This document shows, piece after piece, positions 52,831 to 62,762 of a stretch of DNA of 64,000 bases. The notes beneath the pieces are model-generated. The model did no database searches and was not told where the DNA came from. It saw nothing but the letters and a program-made list of their open reading frames with translations. Within the stretch, counting starts at the first letter, position 1. Each line of letters opens with the position of its first letter. This stretch comes from Variovorax boronicumulans (GTDB taxonomy: Bacteria; Pseudomonadota; Gammaproteobacteria; Burkholderiales; Burkholderiaceae_C): contig NZ_VEDO01000001.1 of NCBI RefSeq assembly GCF_007677875.1, positions 310,001 to 374,000 on the forward strand, in the 5' to 3' direction. The position numbers were made by a program, and so were the translations under genes.

Positions 52831-54384
52831 TCAGGCGACCTGGCGGTCGCGCCCGGCCCAGTGCCGCTCGCGCAGTTTGTACTTGAGCAGCTTGCCGGCC
52901 GGCGACAGCGGGATCGCGTCGACGAATTCCACGCTGCGCGGACACTTGTAGCCCGCAATCAAGGTCTTGCAGTGCGCGATGAGTGCCTCGGCCGTCAGCG
53001 CCTGGCCGGCGCGCAGCACCACCACGGCGTGCACGCGCTCGCCCCACTTCTCGTCGGGCACGCCGATCACGGCGCACATGGAGACCTCGGGCAGCTGCGC
53101 GATGGCGTTCTCCACCTCGGCCGAGTAGACGTTCTCGCCGCCCGTGACCACCATGTCCTTGAGCCGGTCGACCACGTAGACGAAGCCGTCTTCGTCCATC
53201 ACACCGCCATCGCCCGTGTGCATCCAGCCGTCCTTCAGCACCTCGGCGGTCTGCGCGGGCTTGTTCCAGTAGCCCTGCATGACCATGGGGCCGCGCGCGG
53301 CGATCTCGCCCACGTTGCCGTTGAGCACTGGGCGGCCGTCGCGGTCGACGATGCGCACCTCGGCGATGGGCACGGGGCGGCCGGCCGAGCGCCGCCGCGC
53401 GGCCGGCTGGTCGGGCGCATGGCACCAGGCCGGCAGCGCCGTGATGACGGGCGAGAGCTCGGTCATGCCGTAGAGCTGACAGAACTGCGCGCGCGGCAGC
53501 TTGTCCAGCGCCTGCAGCAACAACGCGTCGTCGATGGGCGCGGCGCCGTAGAGCACGAGTTGCAGGCTGCTGGTGTCGAATTCGGCGAAGCGCGGGTGCT
53601 CGATCAGGCGCTTGAGCATGGTCGGCACCATGAAGGTCTCGCTGCAGCGCTCGGTCTGCAGCGCCTGCAGCACGGCCAGCTCGTCGAAGGCCGGCAGGAT
53701 GACCTGCTTGGCCAGCCGCATCATGAGCTGCAGCGTGAGGCCGGCGCCGCCGACGTGGAACATGGGCGCCATGTTCAGCCCCACGGCCTCGTCCGGCCGG
53801 CGTGCGGCCATGTTGGCCGACAGCTGGCCGGCGTAGAGATTGGTGTGCGACAGCATCACGCCCTTGGGCAGGCCGGTGGTGCCGCCGGTGTACATGACGG
53901 CCGCCAGGTCGCTGCCGCCGCGGCGTGCGTCGGCCACGGGCGAGGCGGCGGCCAGCAGCGCCTCGGCGTCGGCGAAGCCTTGGGGGGCCGGGCCGTCGCC
54001 GAAATGCACGAGGGTCGCGAGGCTCCTGGAGAGCTGGCGCTGCTCGGCCGCCACGGCGCCGAAGTGCTGGTCGGCCAGCAGGATGCGCGTGTCGCAGTCG
54101 TCCAGCGAGTAGGCCACCTCGCGCGCACTCCAGCGAATGTTGACGGGGTTGACGACGCCGCCGGCCCACCAGGTGGCGTAGAGGTATTCGACGTAGCGGT
54201 CGGAGTTCAGCGCGAGCAGGCCCACCCGGTCGCCCGGCGCCACGCCGAGTTCGCGCAGCACGGCGGCCAGGCGAGCGACACGGTCGACGAACCGGGCGAA
54301 CGTGCTGCGGCGCGTGCCGCAGACCAGCGCTTCGGCCTGGGGGCGTTCCTGCAGCGACTTGTGAAGGGGTTGGGTCAATTCCAC
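52831..54384 (-). CDS. AMP-forming acyl-CoA ligase
   Basis: A 517-residue adenylate-forming ligase. VMYTGGTTGLPKGVMLSHTN near residue 165, QLYGMTELSPV, MHTGDGGVMDEDGFVYVVD, DRLKDMVVTGGENVYSAEVE and PAGKLLKYKLRERHW complete the motif set. YATWWAGGVVNPVNIRWSAR at the N-terminus is nearly the same as in the ligase at 25041. Start at 54384, 4 bp after the Bug receptor gene. Last gene of the minus-strand operon CoA transferase - nitroreductase - Bug - ligase. Confidence 0.9.
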   Translation of the reverse strand: MELTQPLHKSLQERPQAEALVCGTRRSTFARFVDRVARLAAVLRELGVAPGDRVGLLALNSDRYVEYLYATWWAGGVVNPVNIRWSAREVAYSLDDCDTRILLADQHFGAVAAEQRQLSRSLATLVHFGDGPAPQGFADAEALLAAASPVADARRGGSDLAAVMYTGGTTGLPKGVMLSHTNLYAGQLSANMAARRPDEAVGLNMAPMFHVGGAGLTLQLMMRLAKQVILPAFDELAVLQALQTERCSETFMVPTMLKRLIEHPRFAEFDTSSLQLVLYGAAPIDDALLLQALDKLPRAQFCQLYGMTELSPVITALPAWCHAPDQPAARRRSAGRPVPIAEVRIVDRDGRPVLNGNVGEIAARGPMVMQGYWNKPAQTAEVLKDGWMHTGDGGVMDEDGFVYVVDRLKDMVVTGGENVYSAEVENAIAQLPEVSMCAVIGVPDEKWGERVHAVVVLRAGQALTAEALIAHCKTLIAGYKCPRSVEFVDAIPLSPAGKLLKYKLRERHWAGRDRQVA

Positions 54385-54388
54385 AGCT

Positions 54389-55357
54389 TCACTCCAGGCG
54401 GATGTTCTTGGCCTTGATCACCTGGCCCCACACTGCCTGGTCCGCGCGCATGGTCTGCGCCAGCTGCTCGGGCGTGCTGCCGACCGGGATCACACCCAGG
54501 GCCTCGATGCGCGGTTTGAGCGCCGGGTCGCGGGCGACTTCGGCCACGGCCTCGGAGATGCGTTGCACGATGGGCGCGGGCGTGCCGGCCGGCGCGAACA
54601 TGCCGAACCAGCCGACCAGATCCATCGCGGTGTAGCCCTGCTCGCGGAAGGTCGGCACGTCGGTGGCCAGCGGCGCGCGCGCTGTGCCCACCACTGCGAT
54701 GGATTTGGCCTTGCCCGCTGCCACGTGCGGCGAGACACCGCGCGCGGAGACGAACACCGCGTCCACGCTGCCGCCCAGGAGATCGGTGATGGCCGGCGCC
54801 TCGCCCTTGTAAGGCACGTGCAGCAGCTGGATGCCGGCGGCATCCTGCAGCAGTTCCATGTACAGGTGGGCGCTGGAGCCCGCGCCGAAGGAGCCGTACG
54901 AGAGCTTGCCTGGTGCGGCCCGCGCCTTCTCGACGAAGCCCGCCAGCGAATCCACGCCCAGCCTGGTGCTGACCGTGAACACGATGGGCAGCCGGCCGGC
55001 TTCGGACACGGGCGCGAAGTCCTTGAACGGGTCGTAGCCTGCATTGGCGTACAGCAGCGGGTTCTGCACGATGGAGGTCAGTGTGAACAGGATGGTGTAG
55101 CCATCGGCCGGCGCGCGCTGCACGGCGGTCAGGCCCAGGCCGCCGTTGGCGCCGGGCCGGTTGTCGACCACCACGCTCTGGCCCAGGCGCTTGCCCACGC
55201 CCTCGGCAACGATGCGCGCGAAGCCGTCGGTGGCGCCGCCGGCCGCGTACGGCACGATGAGGCGGATGGCCTTGTCGGGCCAGGCGGCCTGGGCCAGGGC
55301 GCCGGTGCAGGCCAGCGTGGCAGCGAGCGCCAGCAGCGTGCGGCGGGCAATGTTCAT
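54389..55357 (-). CDS. Bug-family tripartite tricarboxylate transporter receptor
   Basis: A 322-residue periplasmic receptor. ARRTLLALAATLACTGALAQ is the export signal, then WPDKAIRLIVPYAAGGATDG, VVVDNRPGANGGLG and HVPYKGEAPAITDLLGGSVD. ATG at 55357 has AGGAG just upstream. It is the third orphan Bug of the window and lies between nitroreductase and ligase genes on the minus strand. Its ligand is probably the acid activated by the adjacent ligase or CoA transferase. Confidence 0.9.
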   Translation of the reverse strand: MNIARRTLLALAATLACTGALAQAAWPDKAIRLIVPYAAGGATDGFARIVAEGVGKRLGQSVVVDNRPGANGGLGLTAVQRAPADGYTILFTLTSIVQNPLLYANAGYDPFKDFAPVSEAGRLPIVFTVSTRLGVDSLAGFVEKARAAPGKLSYGSFGAGSSAHLYMELLQDAAGIQLLHVPYKGEAPAITDLLGGSVDAVFVSARGVSPHVAAGKAKSIAVVGTARAPLATDVPTFREQGYTAMDLVGWFGMFAPAGTPAPIVQRISEAVAEVARDPALKPRIEALGVIPVGSTPEQLAQTMRADQAVWGQVIKAKNIRLE

Positions 55358-55399
55358 GGTCTCCTCCTTGTCGTTGTGTGTGCGGCTCGGCCGCCGGCT

Positions 55400-56071
55400 T
55401 CAGATGCCGTGGAAGCTCGCCACCTCCGCCAGCGGCGCGCGCGCGGTTTCCAGCGCGTCCACCGCATGGCTGCGGTCGGCGTAGCCGATGGCCATGCCAC
55501 AGAACAGCATGCGGCCCTCGGGCAGTTCCAGGAAGTTGCCGATGGTCTGCGGGTACAGCGCCCAGCATTCCTGGGCGCAGCTGTCCAGGCCCTCGGCGCG
55601 CAGCAGCAGCATCACGTTTTGCAGCAGCATGCCCAGGTCGGACCACTGCGGCGGGCCCATCAGCCGGTCGACCGTGCAGAACAGCGCGAGCGGGGCGTCG
55701 AAAAACTGGAAGTTGCGGGCGAACCAGCGCAGCCGCGCGGGCTTGTCGTCGCGCGGGATGCCCAGGCTGGCGTACATGGCCTCGCCCACGGCGAACCGGC
55801 GGTCGCGGTAGGGCGAGGGCAGGTTCTCAGGGTAGACGTTGTATTCCTTGGTTTCGCCACCCGGCGCCTGCTGCACGCGCTCGCGCATGATGGCCTTGAG
55901 CGCGTCCAGCCGCTCTCCGCCGACAGCGTGCAGGTGCCAGGGCTGCAAGTTGCCGCCCGAAGGCGCGCGCAGTGCCTGCGTGAGCACGCGGCGGATCACC
56001 TCGCCGGGCACGGGTGTGGGCAGAAAGGCCCGCACCGATCGGCGCGTGGCGATGGCTTCTTGGACATTCAT
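55400..56071 (-). CDS. Nitroreductase-family FMN oxidoreductase
   Basis: A 223-residue flavoprotein. The N-terminal RRSVRAFLPTPVPGEVIRRV, APSGGNLQPWHLHAVGGERL (FMN phosphate and ring contacts) and CAQECWALYPQTIGNFLELP with MLFCGMAIGYAD form the nitroreductase pattern of the BluB/NfnB-like fold. Substrates in this family include nitro-compounds, quinones and enones. Overlaps the end of the CoA transferase gene by 4 bp. Its presence beside a CoA transferase and not far from a nitronate monooxygenase raises, but does not prove, a nitro-organic diet. Confidence 0.88.
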   Translation of the reverse strand: MNVQEAIATRRSVRAFLPTPVPGEVIRRVLTQALRAPSGGNLQPWHLHAVGGERLDALKAIMRERVQQAPGGETKEYNVYPENLPSPYRDRRFAVGEAMYASLGIPRDDKPARLRWFARNFQFFDAPLALFCTVDRLMGPPQWSDLGMLLQNVMLLLRAEGLDSCAQECWALYPQTIGNFLELPEGRMLFCGMAIGYADRSHAVDALETARAPLAEVASFHGI

Positions 56072-57255
56072 CTCTTCTCTCCCTTGGTGGGCACGTGCAC
56101 GCCCAGTTCGCGCGCCACTTCGGCGCTGTGTTCGCCGGCATGCGGCGCGTGGGCGCGCTCGGCGCGGTCGTAGGCGGAAAAGCGCACGGGCGGCGCCACC
56201 TCCAGGTAGTCACCCTCGGTCGGGTGGGTGCGCTTCCTGAACAGGCCGCTGGCCACGAGCTGGGGATCGTTCGGCAGGTCGGCCACCTCGTTCACGCGCA
56301 TGGCGGGCACGTTGGCGTCGCGCAGGATGTCCAGCCATTCGTCGGTGCCACGCTCGGGCATGATGCGCGCGGCGGCCTGGTACATCAGGTGCATGTTCTT
56401 GCGGCGCAGATCCTTGTCGGCCAGCTCGGGACGCTGCAGCTCCTCGGGATGGCCGGCAGCCTGGAAGAAGCGCAGCCAGCGCTCGTCCTGGTAAGGGGCG
56501 ATGGCGATCCAGCCGTCCCGCGTGCGCATGGGCTGGCGGCTCGGGTCGATCTGGCGCGGATACAGGGCCGGGCCTGTGGGCGGCACGAAGGTGGCGTCGC
56601 ACAGGTGTTCGAGCAGGTTGAAGCTCGTGACCGACTCGAACATCGGCACCTCGATGCGCTGGCCCTCGCCAGTGCGCAGCCGGTGCACCACGCCCGCCAT
56701 CACGGCGTAGGCCGCGTGCAGGCCCGAGACCTTGTCGGCCATGGTCATGGGCACGAAACGCGGCGCCGGATTGCCGTCGACCTTGGGCAGCAACGAGGCC
56801 ACGCCCGCGGCGGCCTGGATGATGTCGTCGTAGGCCTGCAGGCCCGCATAGGGGCCGCTCTGATCGAAGCCGGTGCAGTGCACGTAGAGGATGTCGGGCT
56901 TGATCGCCCTGACCTCTTCGTAGGACAGCCCGGCCCGCGCGATCGCCTCGCTGCGCACGTTGTGGATGAAGATGTCGGCCGTCTTGAGCAGGGCGCGCAT
57001 GGCGTTGCGGCCGTCGTCGCTTTTGAGGTTCCAGTCGACCGAGCGCTTGCCGCGGTTCAGGCGCAGGTGCACCGGGCTCATGCCGGGCGTCTTCGCCGGC
57101 GTGCCGATGATGCGGGTGTGGTCGCCCTCTGTGGGCTCGACCTTGATGACCTCCGCGCCCAGGTCGGCCAGGATCTGGGTGCAGTAGGGGCCGAAGATCA
57201 CGGTCGTCAGGTCGACGACGCGCAGGCCTTCGAGCATGCGGGGGGAAGCGGACAT
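56068..57255 (-). CDS. CaiB/BaiF-type CoA transferase
   Basis: A 395-residue class III CoA transferase. LEGLRVVDLTTVIFGPYCTQ, GAEVIKVEPTEGDHTRIIGT, NRGKRSVDWNLKSDDGRNAM and DIFIHNVRSEAIARAGLSYE fill the N-terminal domain; YVHCTGFDQSGPYAGLQAYD holds the expected catalytic aspartate (QAYDD). Start at 57255. It heads the minus-strand operon and shares the divergent intergenic space, with one dyad copy, with the receptor gene at 57459. The paralogue at 34973 is well diverged. Confidence 0.92.
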   Translation of the reverse strand: MSASPRMLEGLRVVDLTTVIFGPYCTQILADLGAEVIKVEPTEGDHTRIIGTPAKTPGMSPVHLRLNRGKRSVDWNLKSDDGRNAMRALLKTADIFIHNVRSEAIARAGLSYEEVRAIKPDILYVHCTGFDQSGPYAGLQAYDDIIQAAAGVASLLPKVDGNPAPRFVPMTMADKVSGLHAAYAVMAGVVHRLRTGEGQRIEVPMFESVTSFNLLEHLCDATFVPPTGPALYPRQIDPSRQPMRTRDGWIAIAPYQDERWLRFFQAAGHPEELQRPELADKDLRRKNMHLMYQAAARIMPERGTDEWLDILRDANVPAMRVNEVADLPNDPQLVASGLFRKRTHPTEGDYLEVAPPVRFSAYDRAERAHAPHAGEHSAEVARELGVHVPTKGEKR

Positions 57256-57353
57256 GGATCTCCTCGGAGCAGGTGGTTTCCGGGATCATCGCCGCGGCGC
57301 TGGAAAGCCCCTGTCGCGGGCGCATCCTAGGGTCAACCCGCTGGCGCCCTCAA

Positions 57354-57398
57354 TCGTCCGTTCCGACGATGTGCCCCCCTGAGGGGCTTGCCTACGAT
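57354..57398 (+). promoter_or_regulatory. Regulon dyad site 8 with -10, upstream of receptor at 57459
   Basis: TCGTCCGTTCCGACGA at 57354-57369 is identical to sites 7 and 9, and TACGAT follows at 57393-57398 after 23 bp. The site lies between divergent operons and could also influence the CoA-transferase unit, whose start is 98 bp away. Confidence 0.57.
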
Positions 57399-57458
57399 GC
57401 GGCCGATTCCATGGGCAGCCCGCCCGGAACACCCTCAAGACAGCGGGAGACTTCGAAG

Positions 57459-58679
57459 ATGAACCATGGTGTTTCGCGGCCGCTGCGCCGTTTCCTCCAG
57501 GCCGGCGTGGCCCTGGCCTTGGGTGTGGCATTGGCCGGTACGGCCCAGGCGCAGAAGAAGTACGACACGGGGGCGACGGACACCGAGATCAAGATCGGCC
57601 ACCTCGTGCCGTACAGCGGCCCGGTCTCGGCCTACGGCACCATCGGCAAGGCGGCCGGCGCCTACTTCGCCAAGCTCAATGCCGAGGGCGGCATCAACGG
57701 GCGCAAGATCAACTTCCTGTCGCTGGACGATGCCTACACGCCCTCGCGCACCGTGGAGCAGGCACGCAAGCTGGTCGAGCAGGACGAGGTGCTGCTGCTG
57801 TTCGGCACCCTGGGCACGGCCCACAACATGGCGATCCAGCGCTACATGAACGCCAAGAAGGTGCCGCAGCTGTTCGTGGCCACGGGGGCTACGCGCTTCG
57901 GCGATCCCAAGGCCTTCCCCTGGACCATGGGCTGGCAGCCGACCTACCAAGCCGAGGGCACCATCTACGCCCAGCACATCCTGAAGACCAAGCCGGACGC
58001 CAAGATCGGCATCCTGATGCAGAACGACGACTTCGGGAAGGACTACCTCAAGGGCTTCCTGGACGGCCTGGGCGACAAGGCCAAGACCATGGTGGTCTCC
58101 CAGCAGACCTACGAGGTGACGGACCCGACCGTGGACAGCCAGCTCGTGGCGCTCAAGGGCTCGGGCGCCGATGTGTTCTTCTCGATCACCACGCCCAAGT
58201 TCGCGGCCCAGGCCATCCGCAAGGTGGCCGAGATCGGTTGGAAGCCCACGCATTACCTCGCCAGCGTGTCGCAGTCGGTGACCTCGGTGTTCAAGCCGGC
58301 CGGCTTCGAGAACGCAAAGGGTGTGATCTCGGCCGCCTACCTGCGCGACCCGACCGACTACAAGGACACCAAGGAGGTGCAGGAGTACCTGGCCGTGATG
58401 GCCAAGTACTACCCCGGCGGCGACCCGAACGACTCGCTCAACGTGCTGGGCTATTCCTCGGCCCAGACACTGGAGTTCGTGCTGCGCAAGGCCGGCGACA
58501 ACCTCACGCGCGAGAACATCATGAAGGTGGCGGCCAACATGTCGATGACGCTACCGATGCTGTACCCGGGCATCGAGATCAAGACCAGCGCAGACGACTT
58601 CCACCCGATCGAAAAGATGCAGCCGCAGCAATTCGACGGCACGCGCTACGTGCCGATGGGGCCGGTGCTGGGGCGCTGA
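57459..58679 (+). CDS. LivJ-type ABC transporter substrate-binding protein
   Basis: A 406-residue periplasmic receptor. FLQAGVALALGVALAGTAQA is the export leader, then KKYDTGATDTEIKIGHLVPY, LNAEGGINGRKINFLSLDDA and AIQRYMNAKKVPQLFVATGA. It is the closest intact relative of the broken receptor at 18325 (both read TPS-TVEQARKLVEQ), so it shows what the interrupted region should look like. ATG at 57459. It is followed by a ligase gene with its own dyad promoter. Confidence 0.92.
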   Translation: MNHGVSRPLRRFLQAGVALALGVALAGTAQAQKKYDTGATDTEIKIGHLVPYSGPVSAYGTIGKAAGAYFAKLNAEGGINGRKINFLSLDDAYTPSRTVEQARKLVEQDEVLLLFGTLGTAHNMAIQRYMNAKKVPQLFVATGATRFGDPKAFPWTMGWQPTYQAEGTIYAQHILKTKPDAKIGILMQNDDFGKDYLKGFLDGLGDKAKTMVVSQQTYEVTDPTVDSQLVALKGSGADVFFSITTPKFAAQAIRKVAEIGWKPTHYLASVSQSVTSVFKPAGFENAKGVISAAYLRDPTDYKDTKEVQEYLAVMAKYYPGGDPNDSLNVLGYSSAQTLEFVLRKAGDNLTRENIMKVAANMSMTLPMLYPGIEIKTSADDFHPIEKMQPQQFDGTRYVPMGPVLGR

Positions 58680-58704
58680 GCCGGGTCCCGGGCGGGGGAC
58701 GCAA

Positions 58705-58748
58705 TCGTCCGTTCCGACGACGCCCGATGCGGCGTCCCCGCCTAGCAT
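58705..58748 (+). promoter_or_regulatory. Regulon dyad site 9 with -10, upstream of ligase at 58810
   Basis: TCGTCCGTTCCGACGA at 58705-58720, preceded by GCAA, is followed after 22 bp by TAGCAT at 58743-58748. The flanking CCTAGCATG is the same as at site 5. Confidence 0.6.
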
Positions 58749-58809
58749 GCCTGCGCACCGCCACGCAGGCCAGCCCGCGCGGCATCCGAGAAGAAAGAGG
58801 ACACACACC

Positions 58810-60456
<1,647 letters not shown>

Positions 60457-60488
60457 GGCGCCCTGCGGGCACTGGTTGACATCGCTGC

Positions 60489-60745
60489 ATGCCTTCGCCG
60501 GAGCTCGCTGCGCTGCACCACCACGCCGACCCGATGACGGACGGCATCGTCGCGGAGCGCATCTGGGCCCAGGCCGTGGCGATGGGCTCTGCGTGCCCGA
60601 TGCCGACCCGGTGGCGCTGACCGGTGCCACCAATGCTTTCGAGCAAGGCCTGGGCCAGGCATGCTGCTACCGTGTCGAAGCACTGACCAGCGTGGCGGCC
60701 GAGGCGCTGCGCGCCGGCCAGCCGCCCGGCCTCCAGATTCCCTGA
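60489..60745 (+). pseudogene. Possible frameshifted remnant of a small gene
   Basis: This 309-bp gap after the ligase has coding-like composition. One frame from ATG 60489 reads MPSPELAALHHHADPMTDGI and on to AERIWAQAVAMGSA, then ends at 60620. A second frame, best read from about 60590, goes VPDADPVALTGATNAFEQGL and ends GLQIP at 60745. Joined by one frameshift near 60590 they would make a protein of about 85 residues. I do not recognise the family. It could be a short decayed gene or chance reading in GC-rich DNA. Confidence 0.3.
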
Positions 60746-60765
60746 ACGACTGCCAAGGAACACCC

Positions 60766-61077
60766 ATGGTTCTGCTCGAATTCCAGATGTCGCCGCGCGC
60801 CGAGGGTGACAGCGTGAGTGCCTATGTGGCCCAGATCATCAACCTCATCGACAAGAGCGGCGTGCCCTACCAGCTCACGCCCATGGGCACCATTCTCGAA
60901 GGCGAATGGGACGAGACCTTCGCCGTCGTGAAGGCCTGCTTCGACCATCTGCGCGCAGTGGGCTGCACGCGCATCGGCCTGCACCTCAAGGTGGACTGGC
61001 GCGAAGGCCCCGCTGGCCGCCTGCAGGCCAAGACGGCCAAGGTGGAGCAGCTCTTGGGCCGCAAGTTGCGCACCTGA
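60766..61077 (+). CDS. MTH1187-type thiamine-binding protein (DUF77)
   Basis: A 103-residue ferredoxin-fold protein: MVLLEFQMSPRAEGDSVSAY, VPYQLTPMGTILEGEWDETF and CTRIGLHLKVDWREGPAGRL. Members bind thiamine or a degradation product and are thought to help in its salvage or transport. Start at 60766 after AAGGAA. The position between the remnant and the DUF4148 gene says nothing about its partner. Confidence 0.85.
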   Translation: MVLLEFQMSPRAEGDSVSAYVAQIINLIDKSGVPYQLTPMGTILEGEWDETFAVVKACFDHLRAVGCTRIGLHLKVDWREGPAGRLQAKTAKVEQLLGRKLRT

Positions 61078-61214
61078 AGCTGCGGCGGCGCAGTTGCCTG
61101 TTTTGCAGGCACCGCGTCGCAAGCCGCGCCAGTCAACGGTTTCGCAGCTTTCCACGGCGCTTGTCCACAGCCTTGCCCACGGCGTGCAGGGACAAGTCGA
61201 TTGGCCGGAAATGC

Positions 61215-61235
61215 AAAAACCGCCCGAAGGCGGTT
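61215..61235 (-). terminator. Rho-independent terminator of the DUF4148 gene
   Basis: On the minus strand AACCGCC - TTCG - GGCGGTT is followed by TTTTT. The stem is perfect, the loop is a stable UUCG tetraloop, and it lies 28 bp past the stop at 61263. Confidence 0.85.
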
Positions 61236-61262
61236 CGATCCATGGCGTGAGCCGGGGCTGGT

Positions 61263-61574
61263 TCAGACCTCGCCGCCCACTTGCTGGCCATGGCGCACGG
61301 CGTACACGGCTTCGGCACGCACGGCGTCGCGGCTCAGCGTGCTCTTGGCAGTGGCCACGGCACCGGTGTCGGCGCCTTCGCCGTACTCGGGCAGCGTGCC
61401 GTTGCGTTCGGCCTGCAGGTAATCGGCGCGCACTGCTTCGCGGGTCAGGCTGCTCTTGGTGCTGCTCACTTGCGGCACGTAGCCCACTTCACCGCTGATG
61501 TTGTCGCCGGCAAAGCTGGCGGCGGCGGCGAAAGCGGCGGCGGCGACGAGGGCGGAGGCGATGAACTTGTTCAT
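61263..61574 (-). CDS. DUF4148 periplasmic protein
   Basis: A 103-residue exported protein. MNKFIASALVAAAAFAAAAS is a signal peptide with cleavage likely after SFA. The mature part has two similar units, SSLTREAVRADYLQAERNG and STLSRDAVRAEAVYAVRHG, the arrangement typical of DUF4148. Such proteins are common in Burkholderiales and uncharacterised. It has its own terminator, and a 110-nt upstream stretch with three CGTCTCGA elements, so it is expressed on its own. Confidence 0.88.
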   Translation of the reverse strand: MNKFIASALVAAAAFAAAASFAGDNISGEVGYVPQVSSTKSSLTREAVRADYLQAERNGTLPEYGEGADTGAVATAKSTLSRDAVRAEAVYAVRHGQQVGGEV

Positions 61575-61584
61575 GATGGTTTCC

Positions 61585-61707
61585 TTTCGAGACGGTGGAT
61601 GCAACTTCCCATTCGGCGTGGCCAGACCCCATGTCTGCCGCGTCTCGATGAGTCGTCTTGCATGCGTCTCATCGATGGGTTGAATTGTGGAATCCGCGTC
61701 TCGAAAG
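61585..61707 (-). promoter_or_regulatory. Leader with repeated CGTCTCGA elements before DUF4148 gene
   Basis: CCGCGTCTCGA occurs at 61638-61648 and again at 61694-61704, and its complement TTTCGAGACGG at 61585-61595. A further inverted pair TCGATGAG/CTCATCGA (61645-61652, 61668-61675) lies between them. The leader can therefore fold in alternative ways, and the elements could also be protein sites. No clear -10/-35 seen. Confidence 0.35.
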
Positions 61708-61771
61708 AAAAACCGGCCCGTGGGCAATGCATCGTTTCCGCGCGCTGAACAATCCTGCGCTGTCGGATGAC

Positions 61772-62689
61772 TTACTCGATGTTCTGCACCTGCTCGCGCA
61801 TCTGCTCGATCAACACCTTCATGTCCACCGAGATCCGCGTGAGTTCCAGCGCGGCCGACTTGGAGCCCAGCGTGTTGGCCTCGCGGTGCAATTCCTGGAT
61901 CAGGAAGTCGAGCCGCTTGCCGAGTTCGCCGCCCTTCTTGAGCAGGCGTTCGATCTCGTCCAGGTGCGAGTCCAGCCGGGTGATCTCCTCGGCCACGTCG
62001 ATGCGGATCGCGAAGGCGGTGGCCTCGGTCAGCGCGCGGTCCTGCGCGGCCTCGGGCAGGGTCGCGCCGTCGGCCAGCGCCATGGCTTCCTTCCAGCGGT
62101 CCAGGAAGCGCTGGCGCTGCTGCTCGACGAGTTGCGGCACGAGCGGCAGGGCCTGCGCCGCCAGCGCGCGCAGCTGGCCCAGGCGCTCGCCCAGCATCGC
62201 CGCGAGGCGCGCACCTTCGCGCTGGCGCGCGGCCAGCAGTTCCTTGACGACCTTCTCGGCCAGCGGCAGCAACTCTTCGTCGAGCTCGCCTGCGCCGTGC
62301 TGTTCGGCGGAGGACAGCCGGATCACCTCGGCCACCGACAGCGGCGTGGCGGTCGGCAGCCAGGAGCGCACCTGGTCCTGCACGCTGTTGAGACGCTGCA
62401 GCAGCCGCGGCGTGGGTTCGGGAACGCTGCCCGTGTCCACGCTGTCGATGGAGGCGCGCAGCTCGACCTTTCCACGCTTGAGCTTGGCCGTCAGCAGCTC
62501 GCGCAGCGCGGGTTCCTGCTGGCGCAACTCGTCGGGCAGGCGGAAGGCGAGGTCGAGGAAGCGGCTGTTGACGGCGCGGATCTCGATGCCCAGGCGACGC
62601 GACGGCTGGCTCCTGGCGTCGGTATCCGCGAGGTTACTGGCACCACTTTGCTGGGCGCTTGCGTAACCGGTCATGCTGTAGACTGGCAT
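61772..62689 (-). CDS. yicC: YicC-family endoribonuclease
   Basis: A 305-residue protein of the YicC/YloC family, recently recognised as RNA-cleaving. The start VYSMTGYASAQQ, IEIRAVNSRFLDLAFRLPDE, LLTAKLKRGKVELRASIDS and the C-terminal KRLDFLIQELHREANTLGSK are the family landmarks. The first ATG at 62689 gives MPVYSMTGYA; the second ATG at 62674 gives MTGYA. It is divergent from a kinase gene; 73 bp separate the starts. Confidence 0.92.
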   Translation of the reverse strand: MPVYSMTGYASAQQSGASNLADTDARSQPSRRLGIEIRAVNSRFLDLAFRLPDELRQQEPALRELLTAKLKRGKVELRASIDSVDTGSVPEPTPRLLQRLNSVQDQVRSWLPTATPLSVAEVIRLSSAEQHGAGELDEELLPLAEKVVKELLAARQREGARLAAMLGERLGQLRALAAQALPLVPQLVEQQRQRFLDRWKEAMALADGATLPEAAQDRALTEATAFAIRIDVAEEITRLDSHLDEIERLLKKGGELGKRLDFLIQELHREANTLGSKSAALELTRISVDMKVLIEQMREQVQNIE

Positions 62690-62762
62690 GAGAACGTTTC
62701 TGGTCGTTGCAAAGGCCAGAGAATAACGGCTTCCACCTCCCGCGACGATTGCAGCCCTTTCC

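Noticed and set aside
61141-61200. DnaA boxes or a replication origin
   Set aside because: TTGTCCACA at 61161 is one base from a DnaA box, but it is single, without an AT-rich unwinding region or dnaA/dnaN/parAB nearby.
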